From Lewinellaceae bacterium (GTDB lineage Bacteria > Bacteroidota > Bacteroidia > Chitinophagales > Saprospiraceae), in assembly GCA_020636375.1 (NCBI GenBank), contig JACJXZ010000023.1:1-64000 (forward strand): 64,000 nucleotides of DNA, in the 5' to 3' direction. Each line of letters starts with the position of its first letter. The stretch's first letter is position 1. Under the pieces are notes generated by a model. It worked only from the letters and a program-made list of their open reading frames with translations. It ran no database searches and was not told the origin of the DNA. Below, piece by piece: positions 1 through 7,553 of this stretch. A program made the translations under genes and the position numbers.

Positions 1-377
1 TCTACCACTTCTAATGTTGAAAACTGCCGCCCGTCAAACCGGCATACGCCTTCCGAGGTGTCAAAATAGAGGTTCCCCAGTTTGTCTTCCTGGGCGCTTA
101 AAACAGCGTAGCCGCAAAGCCCGTCTTCCGAAGTGAAAAGGAGAAGGCTTTTTCCGTCGTATTTATAGACGCCTTTGTCCTTACTGCCGAACCAGTAGTT
201 GTTTTGCCGATCCTGAAAGATCAGGTTGGCTTTGGGGTCGAGTTCGGTGACGGGCCTACCAACCGGCTTTTGGTCCGGTTGCGTGGCGGCAGTATCGGTG
301 CGGCCCTGTCCGTTGCAGGCGGAACATGCTATTAGCAGGCTGAGAAGTACGGATGGGAAAATGGGCGTTTTGTTCAA
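1..377 (-). CDS. Lipoprotein with two-component-regulator-type propeller repeats (partial, 3' end off window)
   Basis: The reading frame runs off the left edge, so only about 125 N-terminal residues are visible. A TTG at 377 opens a typical lipoprotein signal peptide with a hydrophobic stretch ending in LLIAC, so the mature protein would start at that Cys and be membrane anchored. The rest contains two short repeats of the form YWFGSKDKGVYKYDGK and LYFDTSEGVCRFDG, the pattern of the Reg_prop beta-propeller blades found in the periplasmic sensor part of hybrid two-component systems and in stand-alone Bacteroidota lipoproteins. No ATG was found in frame near the signal peptide. Function is inferred from repeats only. 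Confidence 0.6.
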   Translation of the reverse strand, partial: MNKTPIFPSVLLSLLIACSACNGQGRTDTAATQPDQKPVGRPVTELDPKANLIFQDRQNNYWFGSKDKGVYKYDGKSLLLFTSEDGLCGYAVLSAQEDKLGNLYFDTSEGVCRFDGRQFSTLEVV

Positions 378-390
378 TGTAATGCGGTTA

Positions 391-528
391 AGTAATCCTT
401 AAAAAATAACTTCACGGCCCTTAGTTGTAGTGAAGTGAAGCAGACAGTCAGGGTTTCAGCGGGGTCAGGCTGCTGAACGAGCTACAACTAAGGGCCTCAA
501 ACAGTGAAGTTGTTTTTTAATCACTACT
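391..528. repeat. Palindromic MITE-like element, family A, copy 1 (138 bp)
   Basis: The ends are imperfect inverted repeats, AGTAATCCTTAAAAAATAAC on the left against the complement of GTTTTTTAATCACTACT on the right. A second, inner inverted repeat GGCCCTTAGTTGTAG / CTACAACTAAGGGCC lies at 416-430 and 482-496. Two further copies of exactly the same net length occur at 31484-31621 and 52999-53297. It has no coding capacity. It sits just upstream of the lipoprotein gene start at 377 and may carry or displace its promoter. Confidence 0.85.
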
Positions 529-586
529 ACGTAAACGAACATTATAAGTAGTCGGACAGCATTAGATTAAGTATAAAATTGGATCG

Positions 587-1108
587 TTACCTCGTATAGC
601 TAAACTCACTTCTCTTTATCCATTCGCTGGTATGGTCGAACCGGACTTCTTTTCTGATGACAAACTGGCGCTCTCCCAGTATATAGACATTCCTGATGGA
701 AGCTTTCTTTTTGTTGTCCTTCCCTTCATATTCAGTGGTGATTTGGAGCTGTCCGTTTGGCAGCCTTTTTTTTGACCTCAGCTCTTTTTTATTCAGGAGC
801 TTGCCATCCCGGGAGACGGTTATTTTACCTTTACTATTTGCTTTTGGTTCGTTTGGGTAGGTATTGAAGAGTACAAGTTGCTTCTCGTTCTTACCCTGTT
901 TAACCATCAGGTTTGCGGGCATGGTATAAGGTTTGTTGGAGGTGTAATCCATATAGGTCAAAGTACCCGTCCATTCGCCGATCAGGTTTTTCAGATCTTC
1001 AGGTGTTATGGACTTTTCCGGCGACGTGGTGATGGCCTCCTGAGCAGGGCTTTCCAGGGCGCATAGCACAGTGAGTAGGAAGACCATTGCAGACAGGTTG
1101 ATTTTCAT
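587..1108 (-). CDS. Exported protein of unknown function, 173 aa
   Basis: The protein starts with a clear signal peptide (MKINLSAMVFLLTVLCALES, cleavage near PAQ-EA). The mature part of about 150 residues contains LIGEWTGTLTYMDY near its start and a series of short alternating polar/hydrophobic stretches, which looks like a small beta-barrel or lipocalin-like fold; this is inferred from the pattern (an early G-x-W followed by strands) and not from a recognised family. It stands alone between a MITE-like element and a GNAT gene. No catalytic motif is visible. It is probably periplasmic. Confidence 0.6.
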   Translation of the reverse strand: MKINLSAMVFLLTVLCALESPAQEAITTSPEKSITPEDLKNLIGEWTGTLTYMDYTSNKPYTMPANLMVKQGKNEKQLVLFNTYPNEPKANSKGKITVSRDGKLLNKKELRSKKRLPNGQLQITTEYEGKDNKKKASIRNVYILGERQFVIRKEVRFDHTSEWIKRSEFSYTR

Positions 1109-1269
1109 GGTTTTTATATTTTTTCAGTCGAAAGTACATTCGTAGTTTGGAAATCATTGCAAATATCCTGGTATTTACCCATTCGAGCGTCCCAATTTAC
1201 ATTTTTAGACGTCTTATTGGGTGTTTTTGTCCGGTTATGCTGCTTATTTTTCGATCGGGTATGGGGTAC

Positions 1270-1755
1270 TTAGCGCGTTCTTTTTAATTCGTAAACAAAA
1301 CAAACATCTGCGTCAAACATTCTTTCTTCAAGGAATTCAAACCCAAGCCGCTCATAAAACCGGTGTGCTTGGGTATTGCTCTTAAGAGGGTCGATCAGGA
1401 TGCCATCAACAGCCGGGTCTTGAAAACACTCCTGAATGGCAAGCTCCATCATAATCGTTCCGTACCCTTTATTGAGGTTGACTTCTTCTCCGATCCAGAT
1501 ATCTATAGCTCTTTTGTTCGGCGCTACATCTCCCCAATAGTGCGTCTCTTCCAAAAAAGGGTCAATGATTTGTACAAAGCCTATGGGCGCTCCATTAAGT
1601 TCAGCCACCAACTGTTCTCTCCATTCCGGGTTTCGGCCCAGTTCCGTTTCCCAGTTCCAGTCCCCATCCGGGTCGCAGTCGATGACGTGTTGTTTGGTGT
1701 CCCAGTACCGGAGCAATGCTACATCGCTTATGGTAGCCGGCCTTAATGTGATCAT
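1270..1755 (-). CDS. GNAT acetyltransferase, AAC(6')-like, 161 aa
   Basis: The sequence matches the Acetyltransf_8 / aminoglycoside 6'-N-acetyltransferase type. It contains WIGEEVNLNKGYGT (the region that binds acetyl-CoA, with the G-Y-G-T turn), then ILIDPLKSNTQAHRFYERLGF, which corresponds to the IDPxxxNxRAxRxYEKxGF signature of AAC(6') proteins. Known members acetylate aminoglycosides or other small amines in the cytoplasm. In environmental Bacteroidota such genes are often housekeeping acetyltransferases, so resistance should not be assumed. The ATG at 1755 gives the full expected length. Confidence 0.8.
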   Translation of the reverse strand: MITLRPATISDVALLRYWDTKQHVIDCDPDGDWNWETELGRNPEWREQLVAELNGAPIGFVQIIDPFLEETHYWGDVAPNKRAIDIWIGEEVNLNKGYGTIMMELAIQECFQDPAVDGILIDPLKSNTQAHRFYERLGFEFLEERMFDADVCFVYELKRTR

Positions 1756-1814
1756 GGTGTTACTTTGTATCTGTTAAGTAGTTTAGCAAAATTATTTTAT
1801 AAACAAAATCGAAG

Positions 1815-1930
1815 TGTTCGCGAGTGTCTGCGACACGATGCGGTTTAACGTGCAAGTCTCCGACTTGCAAAAGCTGCCAAGTTTAAAGAATTACGCAAGT
1901 CGGAGACTTGCTAATTATGCCGCATCGAGG
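1815..1930. repeat. Multi-hairpin repeat, family F, copy 1
   Basis: This intergenic stretch holds three successive hairpins, GTGTC-TGC-GACAC, GCAAGTC-TCC-GACTTGC and GCAAGTC-GGA-GACTTGC, framed by GATGCGG and CCGCATC. A second copy with the same order of hairpins but altered stems lies at 4026-4146. It carries no gene and no clear target duplication. Confidence 0.75.
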
Positions 1931-1996
1931 TGTACAGGTGCTTCATCATGACGCATTTTTCAGTTATGAAATAGGAAGGTAGGCGGTTCTCCAACC

Positions 1997-2028
1997 GCCG
2001 GCCCCGTACACAACGTGTCAGGGCCGGC
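1997..2028. repeat. Short bulged hairpin (REP-like), copy 1
   Basis: The stretch CCCCG-T-ACAC-AAC-GTGT-CAGGG forms a stem with one extra pyrimidine bulged on the left arm, extended outward by CCGG pairs. The same design recurs at 7339-7360, 46632-46653 and 53400-53421. The surrounding 1931-2180 holds another hairpin (GGCGGTT-CTCC-AACCGCC) and a direct repeat of CTTGGAATTATGTTG, and no gene that can be supported. Confidence 0.55.
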
Positions 2029-2180
2029 TGTTGAATAACCGACAGTTATCGATGGCACGCCGCTTCCGCATGAAGTACGAGCCATGATTTTCGGCCATTG
2101 CAAAGATGTCAACACCGGTCTATCCCGTCTTGGAATTATGTTGCAAATGCTTGGAATTATGTTGAAATCATGGTAGGATG

Positions 2181-2280
2181 GGCTACCCGTCTAAGGTTGG
2201 ACAGCAGAAAGGGGAAAGCCGAGCGGAGTCGAGGCCAAGCGTTTGCAGAAGGCATGGAGTGTCCAATCAGACGGGTAGCC
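2181..2280. mobile_element. MITE-like element, family D, copy 1, with 8-bp target duplication
   Basis: The element is bounded by GGCTACCCGTCT and AGACGGGTAGCC and is flanked on both sides by GTAGGATG (2173-2180 and 2281-2288), a perfect 8-bp target duplication. Its core contains AGCCGAGCGGAGTCGAGGCC, shared with copies at 25994, 38492 and 59363. At 100 bp it is far too small to encode a transposase, so it must be moved in trans. Confidence 0.88.
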
Positions 2281-2425
2281 GTAGGATGTAATGATTTTTT
2301 AGTTGCTGGATGGTGCGGTCGTTGGATACGAACACTTCCAGCCCCAGGCTTTGGGCCCACAGCCGGTAGGCCTCGTTGGAGTTCTCCTTTTTGTCTTTGG
2401 AATCTGTTTTTTTGCCATTTGCCCG

Positions 2426-3118
2426 CTATCGCTCGATATTCCTCTCGATCCTTTCCCGCAGCTGGATCAACTTTTCTTCGGTTTGCGCATAAAAGCTCAG
2501 GATGAAACGCCTGTTCATCTGTATCTTCCATAGATAGCTCAGCAGTATGTTTTTTTCCGCCTCAGAAATCCTCAGCGGCAGTTGCATGCCGGCTATATTT
2601 CCACTTTCATCAAATTCGAAATGCGGAGCAATTTTGTTGTTTATGGCTGCAAAGTAATTTTTATGGTACTGCATCTCATCGTATTCCTCTTCAAACTTTT
2701 TCAGTATGTTATAGTCGTATTCGTACAGCGTAATGATCTCAAGCCGTAGCGCATCATCTTTGATCAATTCCAACCCTCTGGACTTTAAAGTTTCGTAACC
2801 AGAGCTGTTTTGTATCGAGATGTAGTCTCTCGTCAAATTAAAATAGTGCATGGCCAGCGTATCCAGATCCACTGGCCGCCCTTCAAGTACGTTGCGCCAA
2901 AACTCGCAGGCCAGTATCCCCTCCTCATGCCCCCTTTTGTTGATCCTGAGGTCTTCAATATCCTTCTCCAATCCGTTCGAGATCTCCGCCAGTATCTTGT
3001 CGGCGGCTTCACCGTCCCTTCGGTTTTCATTCCAGTTGTTTAGCGCAAATGCCGAAATGACGGCAATGAATATGGACAAAAATTCAAAGCCTAATCTGCT
3101 CCAGTTTGTCTTTTTCAC
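2426..3118 (-). CDS. DUF6090-like inner-membrane protein, 230 aa
   Basis: A single N-terminal membrane segment (GFEFLSIFIAVISAFALN) is followed directly by NWNENR, the hallmark of a large Bacteroidota family annotated DUF6090, then by a soluble, mostly helical, charged region of about 190 residues including a likely coiled coil (YDYNILKKFEEEYDEM). The family has no known role; it is usually a stand-alone gene. The frame stays open for about 50 codons after the TAG stop at 2426-2428, up to the family D element, with a protein-like composition (see findings). Confidence 0.7.
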   Translation of the reverse strand: MKKTNWSRLGFEFLSIFIAVISAFALNNWNENRRDGEAADKILAEISNGLEKDIEDLRINKRGHEEGILACEFWRNVLEGRPVDLDTLAMHYFNLTRDYISIQNSSGYETLKSRGLELIKDDALRLEIITLYEYDYNILKKFEEEYDEMQYHKNYFAAINNKIAPHFEFDESGNIAGMQLPLRISEAEKNILLSYLWKIQMNRRFILSFYAQTEEKLIQLRERIERNIER

Positions 3119-3141
3119 TTGTTTGTTTTTTCTGAGAGTAT

Positions 3142-3366
3142 TTATTGCTCCTGCACCAACTGTATATTATTTCCGCAGGTATCATTGAATATGGCCACCA
3201 TTACTGTTCCCATTTCTGTTGGGGCCATACTGAATTCGACACCTGATTTTGTCAGTCGTTCAAATTCTTCCTGAATATTATCAACATAAAATTGCATGTA
3301 CGGAATGCCTGCTTTCATCAATGGCCTCTTTTGGGGTGGCCGAACAATAACGGCTACCACAGCCCC
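3142..3366 (-). pseudogene. 5'-truncated VOC/glyoxalase-family fragment
   Basis: About 70 residues are recognisable as the C-terminal beta-alpha-beta-beta half of a VOC (glyoxalase/bleomycin resistance) protein: IPYMQFYVDNIQEEFERL, then GVEFSMAPTEMGTVMVAIF and a final GNNIQLVQ. Whole proteins of this type have about 120-140 residues and begin with a matching first module, which is absent here. The frame continues upstream only as an out-of-frame reading of the neighbouring lipoprotein gene, whose stop lies at 3369. It is therefore most likely a deletion remnant left between the two neighbours. Confidence 0.65.
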
Positions 3367-3368
3367 CC

Positions 3369-4013
3369 TCACTCCACCCTGAAAAAGTAAAAACGCTCCA
3401 CCTCCTCCGGGTTCGCATAAAAAACCCCACCCTCTCCACTCTCCAGTAACCGAAACTGGGTGGTATTGATCTCCTGACAAATACCGAAGTTATTATCCTC
3501 CAGCCCGAAATCGTTACCAATAAAGCGGAGGGACTCGCATTCATTTTCTCCGAAGTTGCTGTCCAGCAAGCTCAGGCCATAGATCCCGGCTTTCCGGGGA
3601 ATGATCCCGATCTGGAAGGCACAGCTGTCGCTATCGCAGGTGGTCGTTATTTCTACCGCCAGCCTTCGGTCGTAATAGGGGTGAGGGAAAATCTCTCCGG
3701 TGGTGCTGAAGATATCGAAATCTTCGATGCCATCCACGATCGTTTCATTGTCGGGCCGTACCTCAAAAACCTGAACGGCAAACCAGGCCAGTTGGCCGGC
3801 ATTGTAGTGGGTTGTCCTGCTTCTTTCCAGGGGGATCTGGCTGCTGAAGCTCGCTCCCAATAAGATGGTGTCTCCAATCGTGTAATTGTCCTGAAGCGGA
3901 ACGATAGCTGCGGTATAAGACGACCGATCATGAAGCTTGCCATTACAGTCGTCGCACTGAAAATTGCTGAAGAGCAATAAAAGGGAGAAGAGGAAAGTGC
4001 TGTACTTGCTCAT
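3369..4013 (-). CDS. Putative lipoprotein, 214 aa, unknown function
   Basis: The N-terminus is a lipoprotein-like signal (FLFSLLLLFSNFQC), giving a mature Cys at residue 20 followed by DDCNGK. The mature part contains a stretch typical of small Ig-like or beta-sandwich proteins (DNYTIGDTILLGASFSS) and four scattered Cys that could pair. No family could be named. The gene's 3' end abuts the truncated VOC fragment, and its last codons overlap the antisense reading frame, which suggests a rearrangement near 3369. Confidence 0.6.
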   Translation of the reverse strand: MSKYSTFLFSLLLLFSNFQCDDCNGKLHDRSSYTAAIVPLQDNYTIGDTILLGASFSSQIPLERSRTTHYNAGQLAWFAVQVFEVRPDNETIVDGIEDFDIFSTTGEIFPHPYYDRRLAVEITTTCDSDSCAFQIGIIPRKAGIYGLSLLDSNFGENECESLRFIGNDFGLEDNNFGICQEINTTQFRLLESGEGGVFYANPEEVERFYFFRVE

Positions 4014-4025
4014 GTTAATAACGTT

Positions 4026-4146
4026 TCGTTCGCGAGAGGCTGTAGCCTCGATGCGGTATAACGGGCAAGTCTCCAGACTTGCGAGTGCCGCTAATATAGC
4101 TTATCTACGCCAGTCGGAGACTGGAAAATTATGCCGCAGGCGATGA
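4026..4146. repeat. Multi-hairpin repeat, family F, copy 2
   Basis: The order of parts is the same as at 1815-1930, but the stems differ: GAGGCT-GT-AGCCTC, GCAAGTCT-CC-AGACTTGC and CCAGTC-GGA-GACTGG, again framed by GATGCGG and CCGCA. It lies directly upstream of the lipoprotein gene starting at 4013. Confidence 0.75.
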
Positions 4147-4161
4147 TGAGGTTGGATGTTT

Positions 4162-4554
4162 TCATAGTTGTATTGTACGCAGTTCAACACCCACCAAAAT
4201 AAGCACAATCCCGATCTCCACCAAAAAATAAGCCACCCCCAGGGCCGTCAGCTGCGGATAGCAGTAAACCACCAGCCCCAGCGTCAGGCAACAGTACAGC
4301 AGGTTGGCCACCGCAATGCCTTTCAGAAAAGCTCCCCGGTTTTGGGTAAGGAACAAAAAGCAGCTCAGGGAGTAGATCGCAAAAACGCCGGCGATGGCAG
4401 CCAGCGGGTAGAGTACTTTCGGGGGCATGCCGAAAATATGCTCCATCTGTACCAGAACAACGCCGAGGAGAAATGCGGACAGCAATGCCCCCAGGCCGTC
4501 GATCAAAAAGAGCTTGCGGGGAGGCAGGCTGGCCAAATGGCTGACAACCTTCAT
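4162..4554 (-). CDS. Small integral membrane protein, 130 aa
   Basis: Four hydrophobic segments can be seen at about residues 15-36, 46-67, 78-98 and 103-124, with short loops, so the protein is almost wholly membrane embedded. No motif allows a functional call. It begins 33 bp after the stop of the upstream M14 carboxypeptidase gene on the same strand and may be co-transcribed with it, though nothing links their roles. Confidence 0.65.
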   Translation of the reverse strand: MKVVSHLASLPPRKLFLIDGLGALLSAFLLGVVLVQMEHIFGMPPKVLYPLAAIAGVFAIYSLSCFLFLTQNRGAFLKGIAVANLLYCCLTLGLVVYCYPQLTALGVAYFLVEIGIVLILVGVELRTIQL

Positions 4555-4587
4555 GTTTCTCTTGCCTTTCGTTCTTCCCGAATGGAC

Positions 4588-7008
4588 TTACTGGGCCTTC
4601 ACCACCTTCCGCACGCCGGCCAACTCCCCATCCGCCAGGATCTGCAGCAGGTATACGCCGTTCGGCAGGCCAGCTCCGTCAAAAGTGAAGCGGTGGCGCT
4701 GGGTGGCCGGCACTTCCCGCAGCTCCCGCCCGGCCACCAGCTGGCCGTAGGGGGTAAGCAGGCGGGCCTGTACGCAGCTTTTGTCTTCCGGCAGGGAAAA
4801 ATCCACCCGCAGCTGATCCTGGAACGGGGCGGGGTAGAGCCGCAGGTATGGCATCGGCTCGCCCGGGCCGGCGGCCACGTCGGTCAGCGGCTCGGTGAGG
4901 ATCAGCACTTCCGGGTCGTCGAAGTAGAAGCCATCCTGGTTGACGAAGCCGTCGGTGTCGATCCGGAAGCGGATGTATACTTCCCCGTTGCCCAGGTACT
5001 CCGAAATGTCGATCTCTTCCATGACCCACTCGCTCTGGCTGCCGTCGTAGAGCGGCTCGCCGAAGGGCTGGAAGTTGCCGTTGCCGGGCTTGGTGTACTT
5101 GCCGCACAGGGGCGTAAAGCCTACGCCGTCGGTGGAGATCAGCACCTGGGCGTAGTCCCACCCGGCTTCGATCTGCCAGCGGGCCCAGAACCGGAGGAAG
5201 GCCCGCTGCCCGGCAAGCAGGCTGACGGGGTTCTGCAGGGTGATGGCCGCCTCGTACCCGTCCGGGTAGTTGCCGTTGGGGCTGTCGGTATAACTGGTGG
5301 GGGCGGAGACGAAGCTCTCTGTAGTCAATCCCCACAGGAAGTTGGACGTCCAGTTGTCCTCAGCGGATAAATCGTCAAAAAAGATGGTTTCCAGGGCGCC
5401 CCGGAGGTAGGTCTTGCGCAATGTATCGGTACGGGTGAACAGGCCGTTGTCGATATGGACGGCGAAGCGTACTTCTTCTTCCGTGCCTGCATCCGGGAGG
5501 ATGTTATACTCAAAATCATAGCTGCTCTCTTCCAGTTGGGCCAGGTTGTACTCCCGGGGTGCGGCCGTAACCTCCACATTGGGGCTGGCGGCGCTGACGG
5601 AGACCGTCGCCGGCCCGTCCATCAGGCCGTATCTTTTCAGGGCCAGCCCTACAGTGCCATTGGCAGTAGTGAGGATTTCCTCGCTGTTGTCTTTCGCTTC
5701 CAGGTAGTTGAGCAGCAGGTGGGCGGCGGTCAGGTTCTGCAGCAGGCACGATTTGTTGAGTTCGTCGATCATGCTCTCGGGCGGCCAGAAGCCGAAGGAG
5801 CCGGGCCCTACCTCCGGCGTATAGGAATAGATGGCGGGCTTGGTTTCATCCTCGCCGTACATCCAGTCGTCGCTCCCTCCGTTGGTGACATAGCCCACCG
5901 TCTCGGTGCCGGTGCCCATGGTGAAGTTGTTTTCCCGGGTCATCAGCCGGCCGAAGCCTTTGAAGAGTTCGTCCTCCTCGGTCGGCTGGTCGTTGTATCC
6001 CCAGGGATGGATCAGCAGGTTGCCGAAGGTGTGGTAGTTGAAAGCGATCTGAAACCGGTGCTGCTCGCAGAAATATTTAACGGCCTGGGTTTCCGGCTCG
6101 GAGAAAGGAGCTGTGCCGCGGAAGGTCGCTCCCTCGGGGTTGGAGGAGGAGCCGATGTCGTCGATGCCCCATTCGAAGCCGTAGTTGCGGTTGAGGTCGA
6201 CGCCGTAGGGGATGCCGTCCTCATTCGACCAGCGGTTCTTGCGCCACAGGCCGCCGCCGAAAGGCTCGATGGTTTCGTTGTAAATGTATCCATCCGGGTT
6301 GATGCAGGGGATGAAGTACATCTCCGTATTGTCGACCAGATACTGTATTTCCGGGTCCGACTCGTAATTTTCCAGCAGGTGCCAGAGGTAGAAGATCATC
6401 TGGGAGAGGCTGTTGGGCTCGCGGGCGTGGTGCAGGGCGGTGTAGAGGGCTTCCGGCTCCTCTTCGTCCTCGTTGGGGTTGTCGGACACGCGCAGCCAGT
6501 AGATGGGGCGCCCTTCGTGCGTCAGAATATCGCCGATGGGCTGGCGGGCGCTGATCAGGTTGGGGTACAGCTCGACCATCTTGTCCAGAGTCTCCAGCAT
6601 TTCCTGGTAGGTGTAGTAGCCGCCCATCGATCCGTATTCGTAATTGTCGGGGGTGGGGTAGTCGTAGGCAGGGCCGCCGGTATCGTCCTCACATCCGTTG
6701 CCGCGCAGGAGCGGCGTTTGTTCCGGCTGCTGCCGTTGCTCCCGGTACCAGGCCGTTACGTCGGGAATGAGCACCTCGTAGTCGAAGCCGTGCCGGGCCA
6801 GCAAAGCGATCTCCGCTTCGGAAAAGTCGTTGATGAGGAAACGCCCCCGCGCCACCTGGCCGTGGTCGGTTTCCAGGCCGAGGGCCGCCAGGTCGGAGAG
6901 GGAAGTATTGGCCAGGCTGACCTTTACCCGGGAATAGTTCATGCCGGGCTGAGCCTGCAATGCAATCGCTGAAACAAGAAGGAGAAGAGGTAGAAGCCGC
7001 TTTTTCAT
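4588..7008 (-). CDS. Secreted M14 zinc carboxypeptidase with T9SS sorting domain, 806 aa
   Basis: After a signal peptide (about 20 residues) and a propeptide-like region comes an M14 catalytic domain at about residues 125-435. The zinc ligands H194-x-x-E197 (in ALHHAREPNS) and the later His in AFNYHTFGN are present, as are the substrate-binding NPDGY, RKNRW and LNRNYG motifs and the catalytic Glu region YSYTPEVGP. A beta-rich module follows, and the last 80 residues are a type A T9SS sorting domain (LYPAPFQDQLRVDF ... LPNGVYLLQ). M14 enzymes of this kind remove C-terminal residues from peptides; this one should be exported across the outer membrane by the Por system and act outside the cell. 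Confidence 0.9.
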   Translation of the reverse strand: MKKRLLPLLLLVSAIALQAQPGMNYSRVKVSLANTSLSDLAALGLETDHGQVARGRFLINDFSEAEIALLARHGFDYEVLIPDVTAWYREQRQQPEQTPLLRGNGCEDDTGGPAYDYPTPDNYEYGSMGGYYTYQEMLETLDKMVELYPNLISARQPIGDILTHEGRPIYWLRVSDNPNEDEEEPEALYTALHHAREPNSLSQMIFYLWHLLENYESDPEIQYLVDNTEMYFIPCINPDGYIYNETIEPFGGGLWRKNRWSNEDGIPYGVDLNRNYGFEWGIDDIGSSSNPEGATFRGTAPFSEPETQAVKYFCEQHRFQIAFNYHTFGNLLIHPWGYNDQPTEEDELFKGFGRLMTRENNFTMGTGTETVGYVTNGGSDDWMYGEDETKPAIYSYTPEVGPGSFGFWPPESMIDELNKSCLLQNLTAAHLLLNYLEAKDNSEEILTTANGTVGLALKRYGLMDGPATVSVSAASPNVEVTAAPREYNLAQLEESSYDFEYNILPDAGTEEEVRFAVHIDNGLFTRTDTLRKTYLRGALETIFFDDLSAEDNWTSNFLWGLTTESFVSAPTSYTDSPNGNYPDGYEAAITLQNPVSLLAGQRAFLRFWARWQIEAGWDYAQVLISTDGVGFTPLCGKYTKPGNGNFQPFGEPLYDGSQSEWVMEEIDISEYLGNGEVYIRFRIDTDGFVNQDGFYFDDPEVLILTEPLTDVAAGPGEPMPYLRLYPAPFQDQLRVDFSLPEDKSCVQARLLTPYGQLVAGRELREVPATQRHRFTFDGAGLPNGVYLLQILADGELAGVRKVVKAQ

Positions 7009-7152
7009 ACTAATTGGATTGTTTAAAAACCAGGCGCGAAGGTAGCGTTTTTTTGCTTGGCGGCCGGCAAATTACAGCAACGGCACGGCAGAAATACGCC
7101 AAAAAGGAAGGTATTGTCGGTTTGATTGCGGAGGGGGAGGATTGGGTATGGG

Positions 7153-7184
7153 TTTATGTGTTTATGTGTTTATGTGTTTATGTG
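7153..7184. repeat. Octanucleotide tandem array (TTTATGTG x4)
   Basis: Four exact copies of an 8-bp unit lie about 145 bp upstream of the M14 gene start. It is one of about ten arrays in this window with the same unit length and unrelated sequence. Confidence 0.85.
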
Positions 7185-7230
7185 TGAGGGCACTGCGGAA
7201 ACCCCGAAAAAGGAGTGAAGGAGTGACTTA

Positions 7231-7411
7231 GGGATCGTGCAATAATAAGTTACCCAAAATAGAGGAAGTTATTTTGTGTGCTGGCAAGGCGCCAAACGTA
7301 GGCATAGCCCAGCTACGGCGAGGCTTGGCAACAGTCTACCCCGCACACGAAGTGTCGGGGCCGCCAGCGCGCAAAATAACGACTATAGATGGGACAAAAT
7401 TGCGCGATCCC
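7231..7411. mobile_element. MITE-like element, family B, copy 1, with TTA target duplication (181 bp)
   Basis: The ends are GGGATCGTGCAATAATAAGT and the complement of AAAATTGCGCGATCCC, flanked by TTA on both sides (7228-7230 and 7412-7414). The interior is a long imperfect palindrome with GCATAGCCCAGCTACG near its middle. An empty version of the same insertion site is present at about 13331-13400. Compared with the copy at 53032 this one carries an extra bulged hairpin of about 25 bp at 7336-7361. Confidence 0.9.
7339..7360. repeat. Short bulged hairpin (REP-like), copy 2
   Basis: The sequence reads CCCCG-C-ACAC-GAA-GTGT-CGGGG, a stem with one bulged C. It sits inside family B copy 1 and is missing from the other family B copy, so it appears to be a separate small insertion. 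Confidence 0.6.
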
Positions 7412-7553
7412 TTAGCGAATTTTACCCGGAGAAGCGCAGCGAAGACGGGGAGTGAATAGAATGGGCGCGATTCCTTTTTGTACCCCATGCTCGGTTTTAG
7501 GCTGTAGGTTTTAGGGTCAACCCAGGCCTAATCGGGCACTCAACAGGCACCTA

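Noticed and set aside
1270..1755. Aminoglycoside resistance function for the AAC(6')-like gene
   Set aside because: The fold is clear but no mobile context such as an integron cassette is seen, and many chromosomal relatives act on other substrates.
4168..7000. Long plus-strand open frames opposite the M14 peptidase (about 400 and 505 codons)
   Set aside because: They are antisense reflections of a gene with firm family assignment; the translated sequences show no domains.
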